DNA from: Acytostelium subglobosum LB1
Taxonomy: Eukaryota > Evosea > Eumycetozoa > Acytosteliales > Acytosteliaceae
Direction: 5' to 3'
Assembly: GCF_000787575.1 (NCBI RefSeq)
Contig: NW_012236529.1
Location: 248,001-312,000 of the forward strand
DNA: 64,000 nt
In this document: positions 37,909 to 49,388 of the stretch, one piece after another
Position numbering within the stretch: the stretch's first letter is position 1
Layout: the number at the start of each line of letters is the position of its first letter
Made by a program: the position numbers and the translations under genes
Notes under the pieces: generated by a model
The model's input: only the letters and a program-made list of their open reading frames with translations
Told to the model about the DNA's origin: nothing
Databases searched by the model: none

Positions 37909-40185
37909 CATTAGTGTCTGAGCAACACAACACCATTGACGAGGTATCTTTTGAACGACAAACATATTGCAGACTTGAACAAGGACAACCCTTTGGGATG
38001 TCATGGTGATCTTGCCGTGGAGTACGCCAACTTGATCAAGCAGGTGTGGCGCGGTGACCTGTCTAGCGCAGGCCCACGCAGCTTCAAACAACAGATTGAG
38101 CGTTTCGCACCACAGTTCATGGGCTATCATCAACATGACTCGCAAGAGTTGCTGGCCTTTTTGCTCGATGGTCTCCACGAGGACATGAACAAGGTCAAGA
38201 AGAAGCCCTTCATCGAGGGCAAAGACTATGACGGCCGTCCCGACGAGGCGATCGCCAAGGAGCAGTGGGAGATGCATCGCGCCCGTAACGACTCGATCAT
38301 CGTCGACTGGTTCCAATCACAGCTCAAGTCGCGTCTCGTCTGTCCCGTCTGTGACAAGGTGTCCATCACGTTCGACCCATTCATGTACCTTTCGCTGCCA
38401 CTGCCAGTGAACGTGCGCAAGATGTTCCAGGTGGTGTTTGTGCCCTATGACAGCACCAAACTGCCCAGCGTGCACAACATTGAGATGTCAAAGACAGGCG
38501 TCTTTGAGGAGATGATCGACCTGGTGTCCAAGAACGTCGAGGTCGAGGCCAGCCGCATCGTGGCCACCAACCACCACATGTCGCAGATCATCAAGATATA
38601 CAAGCCCACTCAGTCGGTCGAGATCGTTAGCAACCGTGACACAATCGTCCTCTACGAGATCAATGGCAAGGAGGGCTATCACAACTTCAAGGTTACAATG
38701 AGGACGTCGCCCTACTCCAACCACTTCCCCTTCATCCTGTCGCTGTCCAAGGCACCCGAGACCATTGACGACCTCTACTGGCACATCCTGGAGAGACTCC
38801 AGAACCTGATCAAGCTGCCCGACAAGGTCAAGGAGATCTTTGACAATAATCAGAAACCTGTGCCACCCCAGGAGAACCCCGAGAACGACGAGTACGACTC
38901 GTACAGGAACAAGTACATGGATTCGTACTCAATGTACGCCATGAGGAGGAAGCCCAGAGTCAAGGACCCAAGGTTCATCTTCCAGATGGTGCCCGAGTCG
39001 CAAAAGATCGAGCAGAAGGACTTCAACTTTGACCCGATCAACTTTGACGCCATCACCGTCACCTGGGAGGACGAGGAGTTTGAGACGTACTTTGACGCCG
39101 AGAAGCTGCAGAACGCCATCCCCTCGATGGTCTTCCACAAGGACGTGTCGACAGAGAAGGAGTTGACGCTGAACCAGTGTCTGGACCTGTTCACCACCGT
39201 CGAGCAGCTGGGACCAGAGGACCCATGGTACTGCAGCAACTGCAAGGAGCATCAGAGAGCCACAAAGAAGTTTGACATTTGGTCGGCCCCACCCATCTTG
39301 GTCATCCATCTGAAGCGCTTCAGCTACAAGAAGGCGTGGCGCGAGAAGCTCGACACCGTCGTCAACTTCCCATTGAAGGGACTGGACCTGTCGCCATACG
39401 TGCTCAACAAGTCGCAGGCCGACCCCATCTACGACCTCTTTGCCGTGTCCAACCATTACGGCTCGATGGGAGGCGGTCATTACACTGCCTACGCACTCAA
39501 CGAGATTGAGGACCAGTGGTTCAAGTTTGACGACAGCTCAACGCACTCGATCGATCCATCAAACATTGTCACAGACGCTGCCTACGTGCTCTTCTACCGA
39601 AGACGCGACACCTTTAGCCCAGACTTTGCCCTGAATGCAGGCCTCAAGTCCTTCAAGGAGACAGTGACCGACCTCGTTGCCACCAACCCCCCTGCCACCG
39701 ACAACAGCAACTCCTCTTCATCCGGATCAACTTCGGATCACTCATGGAACAACTCCTACTATAACAGCAGCAGCAGCAGCTCATACGGCAACAACTATAG
39801 CGGTGGAGGCAGCGGCATGGGCAGCGGCAGCAGTGGAAACTACAATAGCAGCAGCAGCAGTATGAACAGAGGACCAAGCACCACTCGTAGCACCTTTAGT
39901 TCGGCAGGTGCTCCACCCTACACAAGATTTGCTGCAGCCGAGTCGACCTCTGACTCTAATGGAGCCACTGGCGCCAGCGGCCCTATTGTCCCATACCTTC
40001 CAGACGCCACCACTACCTCATCGACTTCCACAACAACCACCACCACTGCCGCCCAATCAGTTGGCGCCAGCAACACTGGTGCAAGCAGCACAACCACCAC
40101 CGCCACGGCCAACGCCGCCGCCACCACCATCATCAACAGCGATCTTGATGATCCAGCCGAGAACAAGTATATGAACGTTGAATGA
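36513..40185 (+). CDS. ubiquitin carboxyl-terminal hydrolase, USP4/USP15 type (DUSP-Ubl-USP)
   Basis: Exons 36513-37577, 37637-37798 and 37915-40185 give 1,165 residues. Start: first in-frame ATG, MTESPGNPNNNAQQ. A disordered acidic N-terminus leads to a DUSP domain (~190-275, WYIIIQSWYDRWRTNMYTPE) and a ubiquitin-like domain (~280-370). The USP core has the Cys box GLDNLGNTCFMNSS (~400) and the His box YGSMGGGHYTAYA (~925), with two CxxC zinc-ribbon pairs (CPVC, CSNC). The core is split by a long insert, as in USP4/15. The C-terminal ~180 residues are Ser/Asn/Ala-rich. It removes ubiquitin from substrates; the paralogue group includes yeast Ubp12 and human USP4/11/15. The second intron is almost entirely (AATC)n. 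Confidence 0.95.
37845..37908 (+). repeat. (AATC)n microsatellite inside a USP intron
   Basis: About 16 uninterrupted AATC units precede the ATTAG acceptor at 37914 in the second USP intron. It is the longest perfect example of the tetranucleotide filler seen in nearly every intron of the window. Confidence 0.95.
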
Positions 40186-40830
40186 TCGACTCATTGAATG
40201 AGTGACATGCTGTGCACTGTCCATCAAGGCAAGGCAAGGCACCTTGTTCCGGCCAACAACACCCCATAACCAAACAACAACATGATTGCAATACTACTTA
40301 CTACCCTTCTTCAACCTCCCCTCCTCTTAAAATTAAACATATTTGTCCAAAAAAATAATAATAGTTAACAACGAGTGTACAATCATTCAATCAAAGTATT
40401 GAAATGAATGGCATCATGAGCTTGAACAAGAATTGTAATTCTGACCAGAGGTGGAATTGAAGAAGGCTTGTGGTAGGGCTTAGACTCGAATCGTCACATA
40501 TTGATCTAAGAATACATCGACCAGTTTTTGTGATTTTGATTGGATTGTGTGAAAATTGTAGAAATGACAGACCTTGCATTGGTCCATGTCCAGACACAGA
40601 TTCAATCAAACTTATGAATAATAATATTGAATGTTGCTTGGAATATTTATTGATCATAAGTCTAAATATACTTCCAAAATGATGTTGTTTATAATAAAAT
40701 AAGAGTCAACTGATGACCTGGAAATAATTATATAAAGGGGTCCAATCAATCATTTATTAATCATCAAACTAATAATACAAATCAATCAAATAATCAATCA
40801 ATCAATAATAATAATAATAATAATTAAGAA
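40186..40830. other. intergenic region between the USP and C1q-like genes
   Basis: No gene is supported. A short plus-strand frame near 40470-40682 has no recognisable content. The final 100 bases are AT-rich with AATC and AAT repeats and include a TATA element (listed separately). Confidence 0.55.
40731..40737 (+). promoter_or_regulatory. TATA element
   Basis: TATAAAG followed by a G run lies 94 bases before the ATG of the small secreted C1q-like gene, in an otherwise AT-only setting. It is a plausible strong core promoter for a highly expressed secreted product. Confidence 0.5.
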
Positions 40831-41400
40831 ATGAAATTCTTCATCCTACTCACTATTGCCGCCTTGCTCTGTGCCCAGACACTCGCTGCCACTCAAGGAT
40901 TCTCTGCCAACTTGATCAACTCACCTGCCTTGTCCCTAGTGAATGGCCCTCAGATGCTCAGTACTGTTGGTGGATGGTCAACCGGTGGAAATGGATTCAA
41001 CTTGGGAAACTTTGGTGCCAATGGAGGATATTCAATCCCTGTAGCCGGTATCTACCACTTTGATGCCAATGTCTTGATCAACGTTGCTTCAAGCGCTGCC
41101 CCCAACCAAAACGTTGACATTCGTATCATTAACTGTGCCGCTGGATCTGGTTGCAATGCTTACTGCACTGGAGGTACTGTTCTCGGTCGCACACTCACTC
41201 AAGGTGGCTCGATGTGGTTGGGCAGTGGTTTCACCTCTGCATTCCCACCCAACTACAACCTCAAGGCATCCTACACTGGTTTCTTCAATGTTGGTGACAC
41301 CATTGCTGTGTGCATTGATAACTGGGCTGCTTCTGGACAAGTTAAGCTCAACTGTGCTTCCTCATCCCTCTGTACCTTTGCTGGATTCCAAATCAACTAA
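40831..41400 (+). CDS. small secreted C1q/TNF-like jelly-roll protein
   Basis: A single exon of 189 residues. A signal peptide is clear (MKFFILLTIAALLCAQTLAA). The mature part has the pattern of a C1q-like beta sandwich: GYSIPVAGIYHFDANVLINV, then GDTIAVCIDNWAASGQVKLN and a C-terminal FAGFQIN. Six Cys in the mature part suggest disulphides. The codon use is biased to preferred codons, and the gene is intronless with a TATA box, which fits high expression. Likely an extracellular or matrix protein; the exact role is unknown. Confidence 0.7.
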   Translation: MKFFILLTIAALLCAQTLAATQGFSANLINSPALSLVNGPQMLSTVGGWSTGGNGFNLGNFGANGGYSIPVAGIYHFDANVLINVASSAAPNQNVDIRIINCAAGSGCNAYCTGGTVLGRTLTQGGSMWLGSGFTSAFPPNYNLKASYTGFFNVGDTIAVCIDNWAASGQVKLNCASSSLCTFAGFQIN

Positions 41401-41556
41401 CCTTATTTGAATGATCATTCAACATCAACAAACATTAATAAAAAAAATTGATAATTTTTTTTATATAGTACTGATTGTGGAGATTAGTTATAGACAGTTG
41501 TTTTTTAATTCCAAGGACTTTGGCGCAAAAAAATCACTTTTAAAAGGGGAAAAAGT

Positions 41557-41642
41557 TCCGACTTGCCAGAATCGAACTAGCGACCTTTTGATTACTTTGT
41601 TTACACTACAGTCAAACACTCTACCAATTGAGTTAAAGTCGG
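41557..41642 (-). tRNA. tRNA-Tyr (GTA) with 13-base intron
   Basis: On the minus strand the acceptor stem CCGACTT pairs exactly with AAGTCGG, followed by discriminator A. The D arm ACTC/GAGT encloses AATTGGTA. The anticodon stem TTTGA/TCAAA encloses CTGTAG, a 13-base intron (tgtaaacaaagta) after position 37, then A. The T arm is GCTAG-TTCGATT-CTGGC. Anticodon GTA reads Tyr codons, and an intron at this place is usual for eukaryotic tRNA-Tyr. A T run just downstream would end polymerase III transcription. Confidence 0.93.
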
Positions 41643-41894
41643 TGATGTTTGGGAAAAACCATCTAATCCTGTTTTAACCATGCTATTTGCAAAGGAAATT
41701 GATCAAAAAGAGATATCTTTTGGGTGAAAAACTTCCAATCAACTTTCAAAAACAAACACACAATTTTGATTCGGCACACAAACAATCAGTTAGTTGGGTC
41801 TGTTTCAAGGTTACCATTCATCACAACTACATTGACATAGTCATTTATAATTAATATTATTATTTATACAGCAAGATAGATAGATTGATAGAGA

Positions 41895-42876
41895 ATGAGT
41901 GATGTTTGGTTAAATGAATTCGAGAATGCTAGTAGAGTGTTGAATCAATTGTCATCAGAGGTTAAGGATTATGAGGTTGCACAGAGGAACAATCCAGCAT
42001 TGGTACAAAGACAGACTGCACCAAACATTAGAAGAAACCTTGTCAACTTGTCAAACGACTTGAACAGATTGATTGATACACTCACCTATGGCAACCTGCG
42101 AATCACAGAGAAGGAGTCACTGCGACGTCGTGCCACCGTCGAGCAACTCATCACCAAGAAGAACAACCTAGCATCTCAATTCGAAGCTGCTGCCAACAAT
42201 ACATCAGCAAAGTATGTGTATATAACAATATAAACAACAACGACAGCAACCAACTGACTCCAATCATTGATCAAACATTAGGAATGATCTTATGGGAGAC
42301 GCAAGTGGAAAGAGAGCATGGGGAAAGCAATCAAAGGAGACAGAGTATACAAAGGATATGGACAATCAACAACTATTCAACAAACAGAATCAAGTAATGG
42401 ATGAACAAGATCAGACCTTAGACCTTCTATCTGGTTCATTGCTCAGACAAAAGAATATGGCAACAGCGATGAACTCTGAACTGGTATGTCCATTGAGTTT
42501 GATTGATTGAGAATTATTGATTGAGCGAGAAAGAGAGACTAACAATGACTATATAATAATAGACGAACCAAAATCTGATGTTGGATGATGTAGAGTCTGG
42601 AGTGACAAAAGTATCCAGCAGATTGGTCAGCACAAACAATAAGATGGAAACACTTAGACAGAATGCAGGCAGTTGTGGATTGATACTTGTTATTGTTCTT
42701 TTGATTATAGTTATTATTATATTGTTGGCAACAGGTAAGTCTATTATTATCCATTCACATTGTCAGTCCAAAGACTTGGACCCAACTAACGATCATTCAA
42801 TCATTCAATCATTCAATCAACCAATCAATCAGACTCTGGATGTAAGATATATAATGATCCCAAGCATTGTCCATAG
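41895..42876 (+). CDS. syntaxin-8-like Qc-SNARE
   Basis: Exons 41895-42211, 42282-42483, 42563-42734 and 42833-42876 give 244 residues (human STX8: 236). The N-terminal helical half is followed by a SNARE motif beginning MDEQDQTLDLLSGSLLRQKN. The C-terminus is AGSCGLILVIVLLIIVIIIL, a tail anchor very like the ASCG-start tail of STX8. The last intron is set by GTAAGT..CAG and yields a short luminal tail. STX8 works with syntaxin 7 and Vti1 in late-endosome and lysosome fusion. The last exon is the least certain part, since unspliced read-through also gives a short tail. Confidence 0.88.
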
Positions 42877-43137
42877 ACCATGGATCTTAGTTTGTTGTAC
42901 CATGATCAGTGCCCTGGTCATTAGATAATAAATATCAGGGTTTAGAAACAAGTTGTCAACATGGCGGTGCAACAGGTGTCGGTAACACAGGAAACACGGA
43001 AACATGGAAACACACAAAGTATTAATTTGAAAGGAATGGAATAAGGGATCGCTTTATTACCATGAATGCATGTTCTGTTCTTGTTGCTATCTAATCTAAA
43101 TGATTCATAAAAAGACAAGTAATAACTTTGAAGATCT

Positions 43138-44606
43138 TTAGTTCTTTGGGGCATCCTTGGGCTTGCCTGGCTTGGGCTTGACGAATGGGATAAACTCAGT
43201 GCCTCCCATGAATGGCTGCAGTGGCTTTGGAACGTTGATACCTCCCTCAGTCTGGTAGTTCTCGAGGATGCAGCAAATGACACGGGTGGTGGCAGCCAGC
43301 GTCGAGTTGAGCATGTGAACGTACTTCTTCTGTTGCTGACCCTGCTTCTTCATGCCACAACGGATTTCCAGATCGCGCGATTGGTAGTCAGTGCAGTTGG
43401 AGCAGGAGACCAGCTCACGGTACTGGTTGTAGCCTGGGAACCATCCCTCGAGGTCGTACTTCTTGGCGGCGGCATTGTTGAGTGCTCCCGACACAATGTT
43501 GATCACACGGTATGGCAGACCGAGCTCCTGGTAGAAGGCCTCGGCGTTGGCCAACATCTTCTCGTGCATGTCCCACGAGTCCTCTGGCTTGGTGATGCAG
43601 AACTGCTCGATCTTCTCAAACTGGTGCACACGGAAGATGCCCCAGGTGTCGCGACCGTGAGCGCCGGCCTCCTTACGGAAACAGGTCGAGTAGCCAGAGT
43701 ACATCTTTGGCAGGTCCTTCTCCTCGAGCCACTCACCCTGGTGATAGGAAGAGATTGGCTGCTCAGAGGTGGCGATCAGGTACTTCTCGCTCTCCTCGCC
43801 CTGTGCACCGCCGACCACCTTGTACAGCTCCTCGTCAAACTGCTCCAGCTGGGCAGTCTTGGCCATGACCTCCTTGCGCATAAAGAATGGTGTCTGCAGG
43901 TGAGTGAAGCCGCGCTTCTTTAGGAAAGTGAGTGCGTAGTTGATGATGGCCATGTTGAGCTCGACACCGACTCCCTTGAGGAAGTAGCATCTGTGACCAG
44001 ACACCTCTGTTCCACGTGGCACGTCGTAGCCGTCGATCATGTCCAGCAGCTCGTGGTGGTGAAGCAGGTCTGGCGACTGCTTGGGCTCGCCCCATGTGCT
44101 GTGCACGGTGTTGTTGTCCTCGTTGTCAGACACTGGCACCGACTCGTGTACGATGTTTCCAATTGGCTTGATGAGCTTCTTGCGCTCCTCCTCCAAGTCT
44201 GCAGTCTCTTGCTTCAGTGCCTTGACAGTCTGATCAATGGCGGTTGCTTTGGCAACCAACTCATCAACAGCTGCACCAGTCTCACCAGACTTCTTCTTCA
44301 TAGCCAACTCCTTGTTGACCTTGGCATAATCACCATTTGTTTGATCCAGACGATATTGAGCTGTTTGTGATTGATTGTTCATTCATTCATATGTGATGTG
44401 TCAATATGATTGATGCCGCTGCTGCTGTGCTGTTTGTTTGTTGATGCTGTGTTGTTGTTGTTGTTCTTACCATCTTTGACCTTCTTGTCAATCTCAATGA
44501 CGGCATCGACAGCCTCGACTGGTTTAAAACGACGCTGTTGGGACAACTTGATCAACTCTGGGTTGCCTCCCTTGTCTGCTCTGAACATAACAACATCTAA
44601 TCCCAT
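43138..44606 (-). CDS. serS: seryl-tRNA synthetase, cytosolic
   Basis: Exons 44606-44471 and 44360-43138 give 452 residues. It starts [19 protein letters not shown] as in eukaryotic cytosolic SerRS, then the long antiparallel coiled-coil arm that grips tRNA-Ser (residues ~50-110). Class II motifs are visible: motif 2 [20 protein letters not shown] and motif 3 [20 protein letters not shown]. The end is Lys/Pro-rich ([13 protein letters not shown]). It charges tRNA-Ser with serine. No organelle presequence is seen. Confidence 0.97.
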
Positions 44607-45067
44607 TGTTTGTTTGTTTGTTTTATTTAGTAAGTATAAATATATGTATATATATATATTGATATCTGAAATGTAATTTGTCTTATACTACTGACGACCC
44701 TTGTTCATACTCTTTCATTCAGGCATTCACCCAACAACTTGATGAAAGGAGTGATTCGCTCATTCTCAAAATTATTCCCAAATTTTATTCAAAATTTCAC
44801 AAATTGAAGTTCCCTTGAGTTGAAATAAATTAATGAAGTTGATTTCCAGGTTAGATAATCTGGTGTAATGATTTATATTCGAGTTTGCAGGTTTAATTAT
44901 CTAAAAAACCATTAAGGTCTGAATTCCATATTGATCAAAGAATTGGTATATGATCATTGTTTTTTTGGAATTTTTCCATTATAAATTTTGAATATGTATT
45001 GGAACTATGGTAACTATTAAATAATCTTCTATCTCTAACTATCTATCTAATCAATCAAAGCAAATGA
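44607..45067. other. intergenic region, divergent promoters
   Basis: 461 bases between head-to-head starts of SerRS and the split ankyrin-like gene. AT-rich, with a (TA)n run near 44644-44660 and no open frame of note. Confidence 0.55.
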
Positions 45068-45889
45068 ATGGATTCAATATATAAAGTGTTAACTAATAGG
45101 ACTTTATTAAAAAGAATTATTAGATTGCATTCTGATAATAATAAGATAGACATATTTTCAAAGACAACACAACAATACAACTCTACTCCAACAATTTATT
45201 ATAGATCATATAATCATTGGACTGATGTTATTGATATTGTAAAGAATGGTCATCTTGGTTTGTTACGTCATCGTATCAAACATAATTTATCAATCAAGTC
45301 ATCACAGTACTCAATGTTACAACTATGTGGACTAGATGTTGACATTGACGAGGAAACATTCATGATGGTATACAACAAGTATCAATGCCACTTTACATGC
45401 TCAGAGGCTATCCCCAAGGCCTTTGAAGCAAGAAGAAACATACATATAGTCCAGACACTACTCCAACAAACTGATCCAAAAGTGTTGTATCGTTTTCCAT
45501 CATTATTATTCAATGGATTTGGTCAAGACCCTTCGTTTGTGGATTCACTAATACGATCATGTCCAGAGTTTTCGTTGGAGAAGTTGGAGATGTGCGATGA
45601 CTACAACAACATGTGTAGTAAACTATTCAATACAATGTCTGCAGATATGATCAACTATGTTCTGGACACATTCCCACCTAGACTGGTTGATCGGGTCAAG
45701 TCTGAAGCTCGCACTGGCAAATACACATATCAAATCTTATCAACAGGCGACAGCAAACATATCAAGGACTTGCTATCCAACTCGATAAACAACAAGTCGA
45801 TGTTCAGGGATGCCAATGGAATGCGGATCGTTCCCAAACTTAGTCCAATTGTCCTACTTGGTCATCTTGAGCGTGTGTGGTTGGCATGA
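45068..45889 (+). pseudogene. ankyrin-like family gene, 5' half, cut by a mobile element
   Basis: 273 residues from ATG (MDSIYKVLTNRTLLKRIIRL). The opening and the unit NGHLGLLRHRI resemble the dictyostelid ankyrin-like family seen at 22.7-27.1 kb. The frame stops right after ERVWLA, where GGCAT meets the first bases of the inserted element. The family's usual length is ~550-730 residues, so this is a truncated N-terminal half. The 3' half resumes in the same frame at about 52393, after a second GGCAT. The short protein may still be made; its function is unknown. Confidence 0.65.
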
Positions 45890-45914
45890 GGCGGAGGCCT
45901 TCAATTCTCATTCC

Positions 45915-45929
45915 AATCGCTTCGCGATT
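45915..45929. repeat. short perfect hairpin near the left end of the element
   Basis: AATCGC-TTC-GCGATT forms a six-base-pair stem with a three-base loop, 27 bases inside the proposed left boundary. It may be a terminal structural signal or chance. Confidence 0.4.
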
Positions 45930-46178
45930 TCCATTCTTCACTCAATATCTCCTTATTAATAAAAAAAATTGAATAGAGAAATAGAGATAGAATGAAAAAA
46001 AAGAGTTAGGAAATAAAAATACATAGAGGCAGTTTATAAAGTTTGGTCTATTATTTAATAAAGAAAGTACTGCACTGGGATATTAAAAGGAGGGCCTGAG
46101 TACATGCGAGAGAAAGTGGACCGGCTGCGAATGAATTTTATGTTTAATTAAAAATATCTTTTAAATATATAGAATAAA

Positions 46179-46463
46179 ATGGATGAGGTAACAAAACAAA
46201 TGATTGAACAAGAAGACAAAGACTTGAAGATAGAAAATTTGGAAGATTCTTTAGATAAGGCAAAGCAAACTATCAATTACCTGGACTGGCGCAATCGAAT
46301 TGAGAAGGATCTAATGAATGAAGAGAAAGCAAAACTCCAGAAGGAGATTAATCATTCTAAAATGTTTTATGAGAATATAAAGAAACATATGGATGAAATC
46401 AACAGTTGGTGCAAGCGATATGAGAAGATTTCTCTTAATAACAAGCAATTAATCAAGTTTTAA
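46179..46463 (+). CDS. element-borne coiled-coil protein 1
   Basis: 94 residues, ATG start, rich in Lys, Glu and Asn, with continuous heptad-like pattern (DLKIENLEDSLDKAKQTINY). No family recognised. AT-rich third positions differ from host neighbours, as expected for element DNA. Confidence 0.6.
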   Translation: MDEVTKQMIEQEDKDLKIENLEDSLDKAKQTINYLDWRNRIEKDLMNEEKAKLQKEINHSKMFYENIKKHMDEINSWCKRYEKISLNNKQLIKF

Positions 46464-46574
46464 TGGCCTGGACTTTGTATAAATATTTATACAATCAATC
46501 AGATAATGAAACCGCCTTCCAATCTGTAATAAGGATATGCAACAATTATAATATGCAGTATAGATATAAATAAA

Positions 46575-47009
46575 ATGTCCATTGCCAAAGTTGCCACGCT
46601 GTTAGAAGAACAAGACGATATCCAGAGATACATGAATGTTATCAAGAGAAATAAGGAGGAGAATGAGCTTCAGTTGAAAGATGAACTTGAAGGACTTGAG
46701 GAACTTAAATTGGAGATGACACGATACAATGTTGAGATGAATAAGTTAATACTCCGGTTGGAGCAAGAACAAGATAATTATGAAATATTGTCCTTAAGAA
46801 ACACTCTATATCTTAAGAATGGCGGCATTATTACATTGCAAAATTGGATATGTAAAGTTGAGATTGAGATAATAAAATTAAGAAATAATATTAATGGTCA
46901 AGATTTGGATATCTTAAAAAGTCGCTCAGAGATAGCCTCGATAAACGAGTGGATAACTTTCCATCTTCCTCGAGTCTTAGAGAGAATAAAAAATAATATA
47001 GTAGTATAA
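46575..47009 (+). CDS. element-borne coiled-coil protein 2
   Basis: 144 residues with long amphipathic helices (NKEENELQLKDELEGLEELK). It lies seven bases before the next small gene. It could be a structural or DNA-organising partner of the polymerase; that is only a guess from the predicted coiled coil. Confidence 0.6.
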   Translation: MSIAKVATLLEEQDDIQRYMNVIKRNKEENELQLKDELEGLEELKLEMTRYNVEMNKLILRLEQEQDNYEILSLRNTLYLKNGGIITLQNWICKVEIEIIKLRNNINGQDLDILKSRSEIASINEWITFHLPRVLERIKNNIVV

Positions 47010-47016
47010 TATAACA

Positions 47017-47205
47017 ATGAGTTCATTCAAGATCAAATACCAAGCAGATCCGGAGTTCCGTGAAAAGCATAAGGCCTACCTTCGTCAAAAAATAGTGTGT
47101 GAGTGTGGCTTCCCAATTGGGATAACAAACATCCATCGCCACAGACAAGGCAATATTCATAAACAACTCATGGAGCAACAACACAAAGAAATAATATATA
47201 ATTAA
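47017..47205 (+). CDS. element-borne small Cys/His finger protein
   Basis: 62 residues. CECGFPIGITNIHRHRQGNIH spaces two Cys and three His like a compact zinc finger. It is basic overall and may bind DNA. It ends 24 bases before the polymerase start. Confidence 0.55.
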   Translation: MSSFKIKYQADPEFREKHKAYLRQKIVCECGFPIGITNIHRHRQGNIHKQLMEQQHKEIIYN

Positions 47206-47229
47206 TTTATCAGTTAGATATATATAACA

Positions 47230-49117
47230 ATGGATCGCAACAGACTCAACAGCATTGGCTTCAAACAATACAGATATAATGGCAACTACTCGCGTGAGCA
47301 GATTGAAGACATCGCTCAGAAGTACAGCAACGCCTTCTACAACAGAGGAGTCAATCCAAACACTAGAGTCGAAGTCGTCCTGAGATATCCAGGCAATCAG
47401 TTCAGATCAGGTAGATTCACAAAGGTAGGTGAGCGCATTGACATGTTCCATCCACATGACTACGACGGTGCACCGATAGACGAACCTGACACATTCCAAT
47501 CATTCAGCATATTCGTACAGAAGGCTAATCCCAAAGCAGGAGGATGTAACAGTGAATGGAACAACTGTCTATATCACTGTATCAAGGAGTGTTATCCAGA
47601 CATTATCATCACTTGCAATGCACCTCTTCGACTGAAGAAGTTCCTTAACATTGATGCCAAGGCCCCTGTCGCAATCAACATGCTCGCAAATGTCGAGGAC
47701 AAGTTCAAGGTACGCATATATGTAAGAGGTGATCACATCTTCACATCGACCAAGACCTTCCCGAGAGAGATCAGACTCAAGCTAACCAATGGTCACTACA
47801 CACTCGACAAGACAGACACATACCAACTCAAAGGTGTTGCAATCAAGAAGCAGGATAGAGTGATGAAACCAGTGGCATTCAAATATGATGACCAGAACGT
47901 TCATCTCTATGATGGCAGCGAGTNACAGTACAATAAGCATGGATGACTTCATCAAAGAGAAGAGGAGACTCAAGTTCGAATCACAATACATGTTTGTCAA
48001 GATACTATCAGGCAAGACATTGGAGGAGACACTACAATCATTCATCGCCGATGCTGATGCTCTCAAACAAGGTACGAATGGAATCATCGACATGTACTTC
48101 ACTGGCCACAATATCAACAAGGCAGCCATCTCACACTTCCTCTCCTACAACAAAGCAGTCTATCCAGAGCACATACAGCAGGACGAAGGCGAGTGGATAT
48201 CAAAAGCATCATGTGGACCATTGGTCTTCGCAGTCGAAGGTGGCTACACTGGTCCTCTCTACAAGTACGATGTTTCTAAAATGTATGCTAGTATTATGAA
48301 GAGCAGTAACTTCATGGTCCCAATCAAGCGTGGCGAGTTCAAACAACTGACTGACGACGACATAACCCATCCACCATTCGGTATATATCGAGCGATCATC
48401 AATGGTGAACACCGAGCATTCAAGACTAACAAAGACAACTATTACACCAACTATGATCTAGCAATGGCGACAGAACTCGGATTGACGTACAACCTCAAGA
48501 TCGACAACAAGCCCAATGCACTGCTCTATGGTCCAGAGTGTAGGATGTACTCTGTCACAATGTTTGGTGACTACATCGATCAGGTGCTCGGCTGGATCAA
48601 GGCTGGAGTTCCACGCGCCAAGCAGTTGTATCAATGTCTTTGGGGAGCGTTGTCAAAGCGCAACAAGGTTAAGAGATGCATCTCAGTCAATGGTAATGAT
48701 GAAGTGAGACAGCTCAAGGATGGCGCAACACTAACAACACGAACATATGATGTCACATTGCCAGATAATTATTTAATGGACAGGATAACACCAACCATCA
48801 ATGGACACATCATGGTCAGAGGAGTTGATAATACAGATATGTTCAATACACCATTTGCTAGACTGATGCCATTCATTATCAGCCGTGGACGCAAAATGAT
48901 TGGTACTATCATCAAGGGCGACATTGACAACGTAATGAGAGTGCACACTGATGGTTGGTACATGACAGTGCCATGGGAGCAATCATCATTAAAGACATCA
49001 TTAGACTATCCTAAGTTGGGAATACAGTGTGGCGATGTAAGATATGAAGGTTACTGTGATGATGGTATTGTGAACAAGATGCACATAGTCAGAGGACTCT
49101 TCATGTTTAACGAATGA
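47230..49117 (+). CDS. family B DNA polymerase of the mobile element
   Basis: The coding region spans ~630 codons. Polymerase motifs are visible in order: motif A YKYDVSKMYASIM (DxxxxY-S type), a motif B-like AKQLYQCLWGALSKRN, and motif C VHTDGWYM (the TDG/TD site). The N-terminal third has CNSEWNNCLYHCIKE and later LTNGHYTLDK, the kind of OTU-like block found before viral and plasmid family B polymerases. No clear 3'-5' exonuclease motifs are seen, and a terminal-protein domain is not identified. The part looks nearly whole with about one interruption. It would copy the element's DNA. The assignment to family B is good; the subfamily (protein-primed or not) is open. Confidence 0.8.
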
Positions 49118-49153
49118 CCCTGAGATTGTTTATTAACTCCTCTACATGGATAA

Positions 49154-49315
49154 TTATCTATCTTTCCACCATGATCTATAGTCATGTCCAATGTTGGATA
49201 GGGCAAGACCTGGGATTGCACCAGTACCAATAGCCAAAGTTTGCACGGGTGAGGCATATGGAGTTGATTCGGCTGAGGAACCTGGCCAAGGTGATAAGTT
49301 ACCAATCAAAGTCAT
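49154..49315 (-). CDS. small minus-strand ORF of the element
   Basis: 53 residues from ATG (MTLIGNLSPWPGSSAESTPY), ending RSWWKDR. A mildly hydrophobic centre (VQTLAIGTGAIPGLALS) could be a short membrane segment. Its codon pattern and position between genes suggest a real small gene, but there is no family support. Confidence 0.35.
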   Translation of the reverse strand: MTLIGNLSPWPGSSAESTPYASPVQTLAIGTGAIPGLALSNIGHDYRSWWKDR

Positions 49316-49388
49316 AGTTGTAATTATAGATCTTCAATGGAATGAAAGCTGATCATCTTTGATTGTATTTATCTTCCATTATATCATA

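Noticed and set aside
47023-47268. Minus-strand frame opposite the small finger gene
   Set aside because: Shadow of the plus-strand gene and the polymerase start; no independent support.
49051-49305. 84-codon minus-strand frame overlapping the polymerase end
   Set aside because: The neighbouring frame (49154-49315) has an ATG start and more ordinary amino-acid composition, so that one was listed at low confidence and this one dropped.
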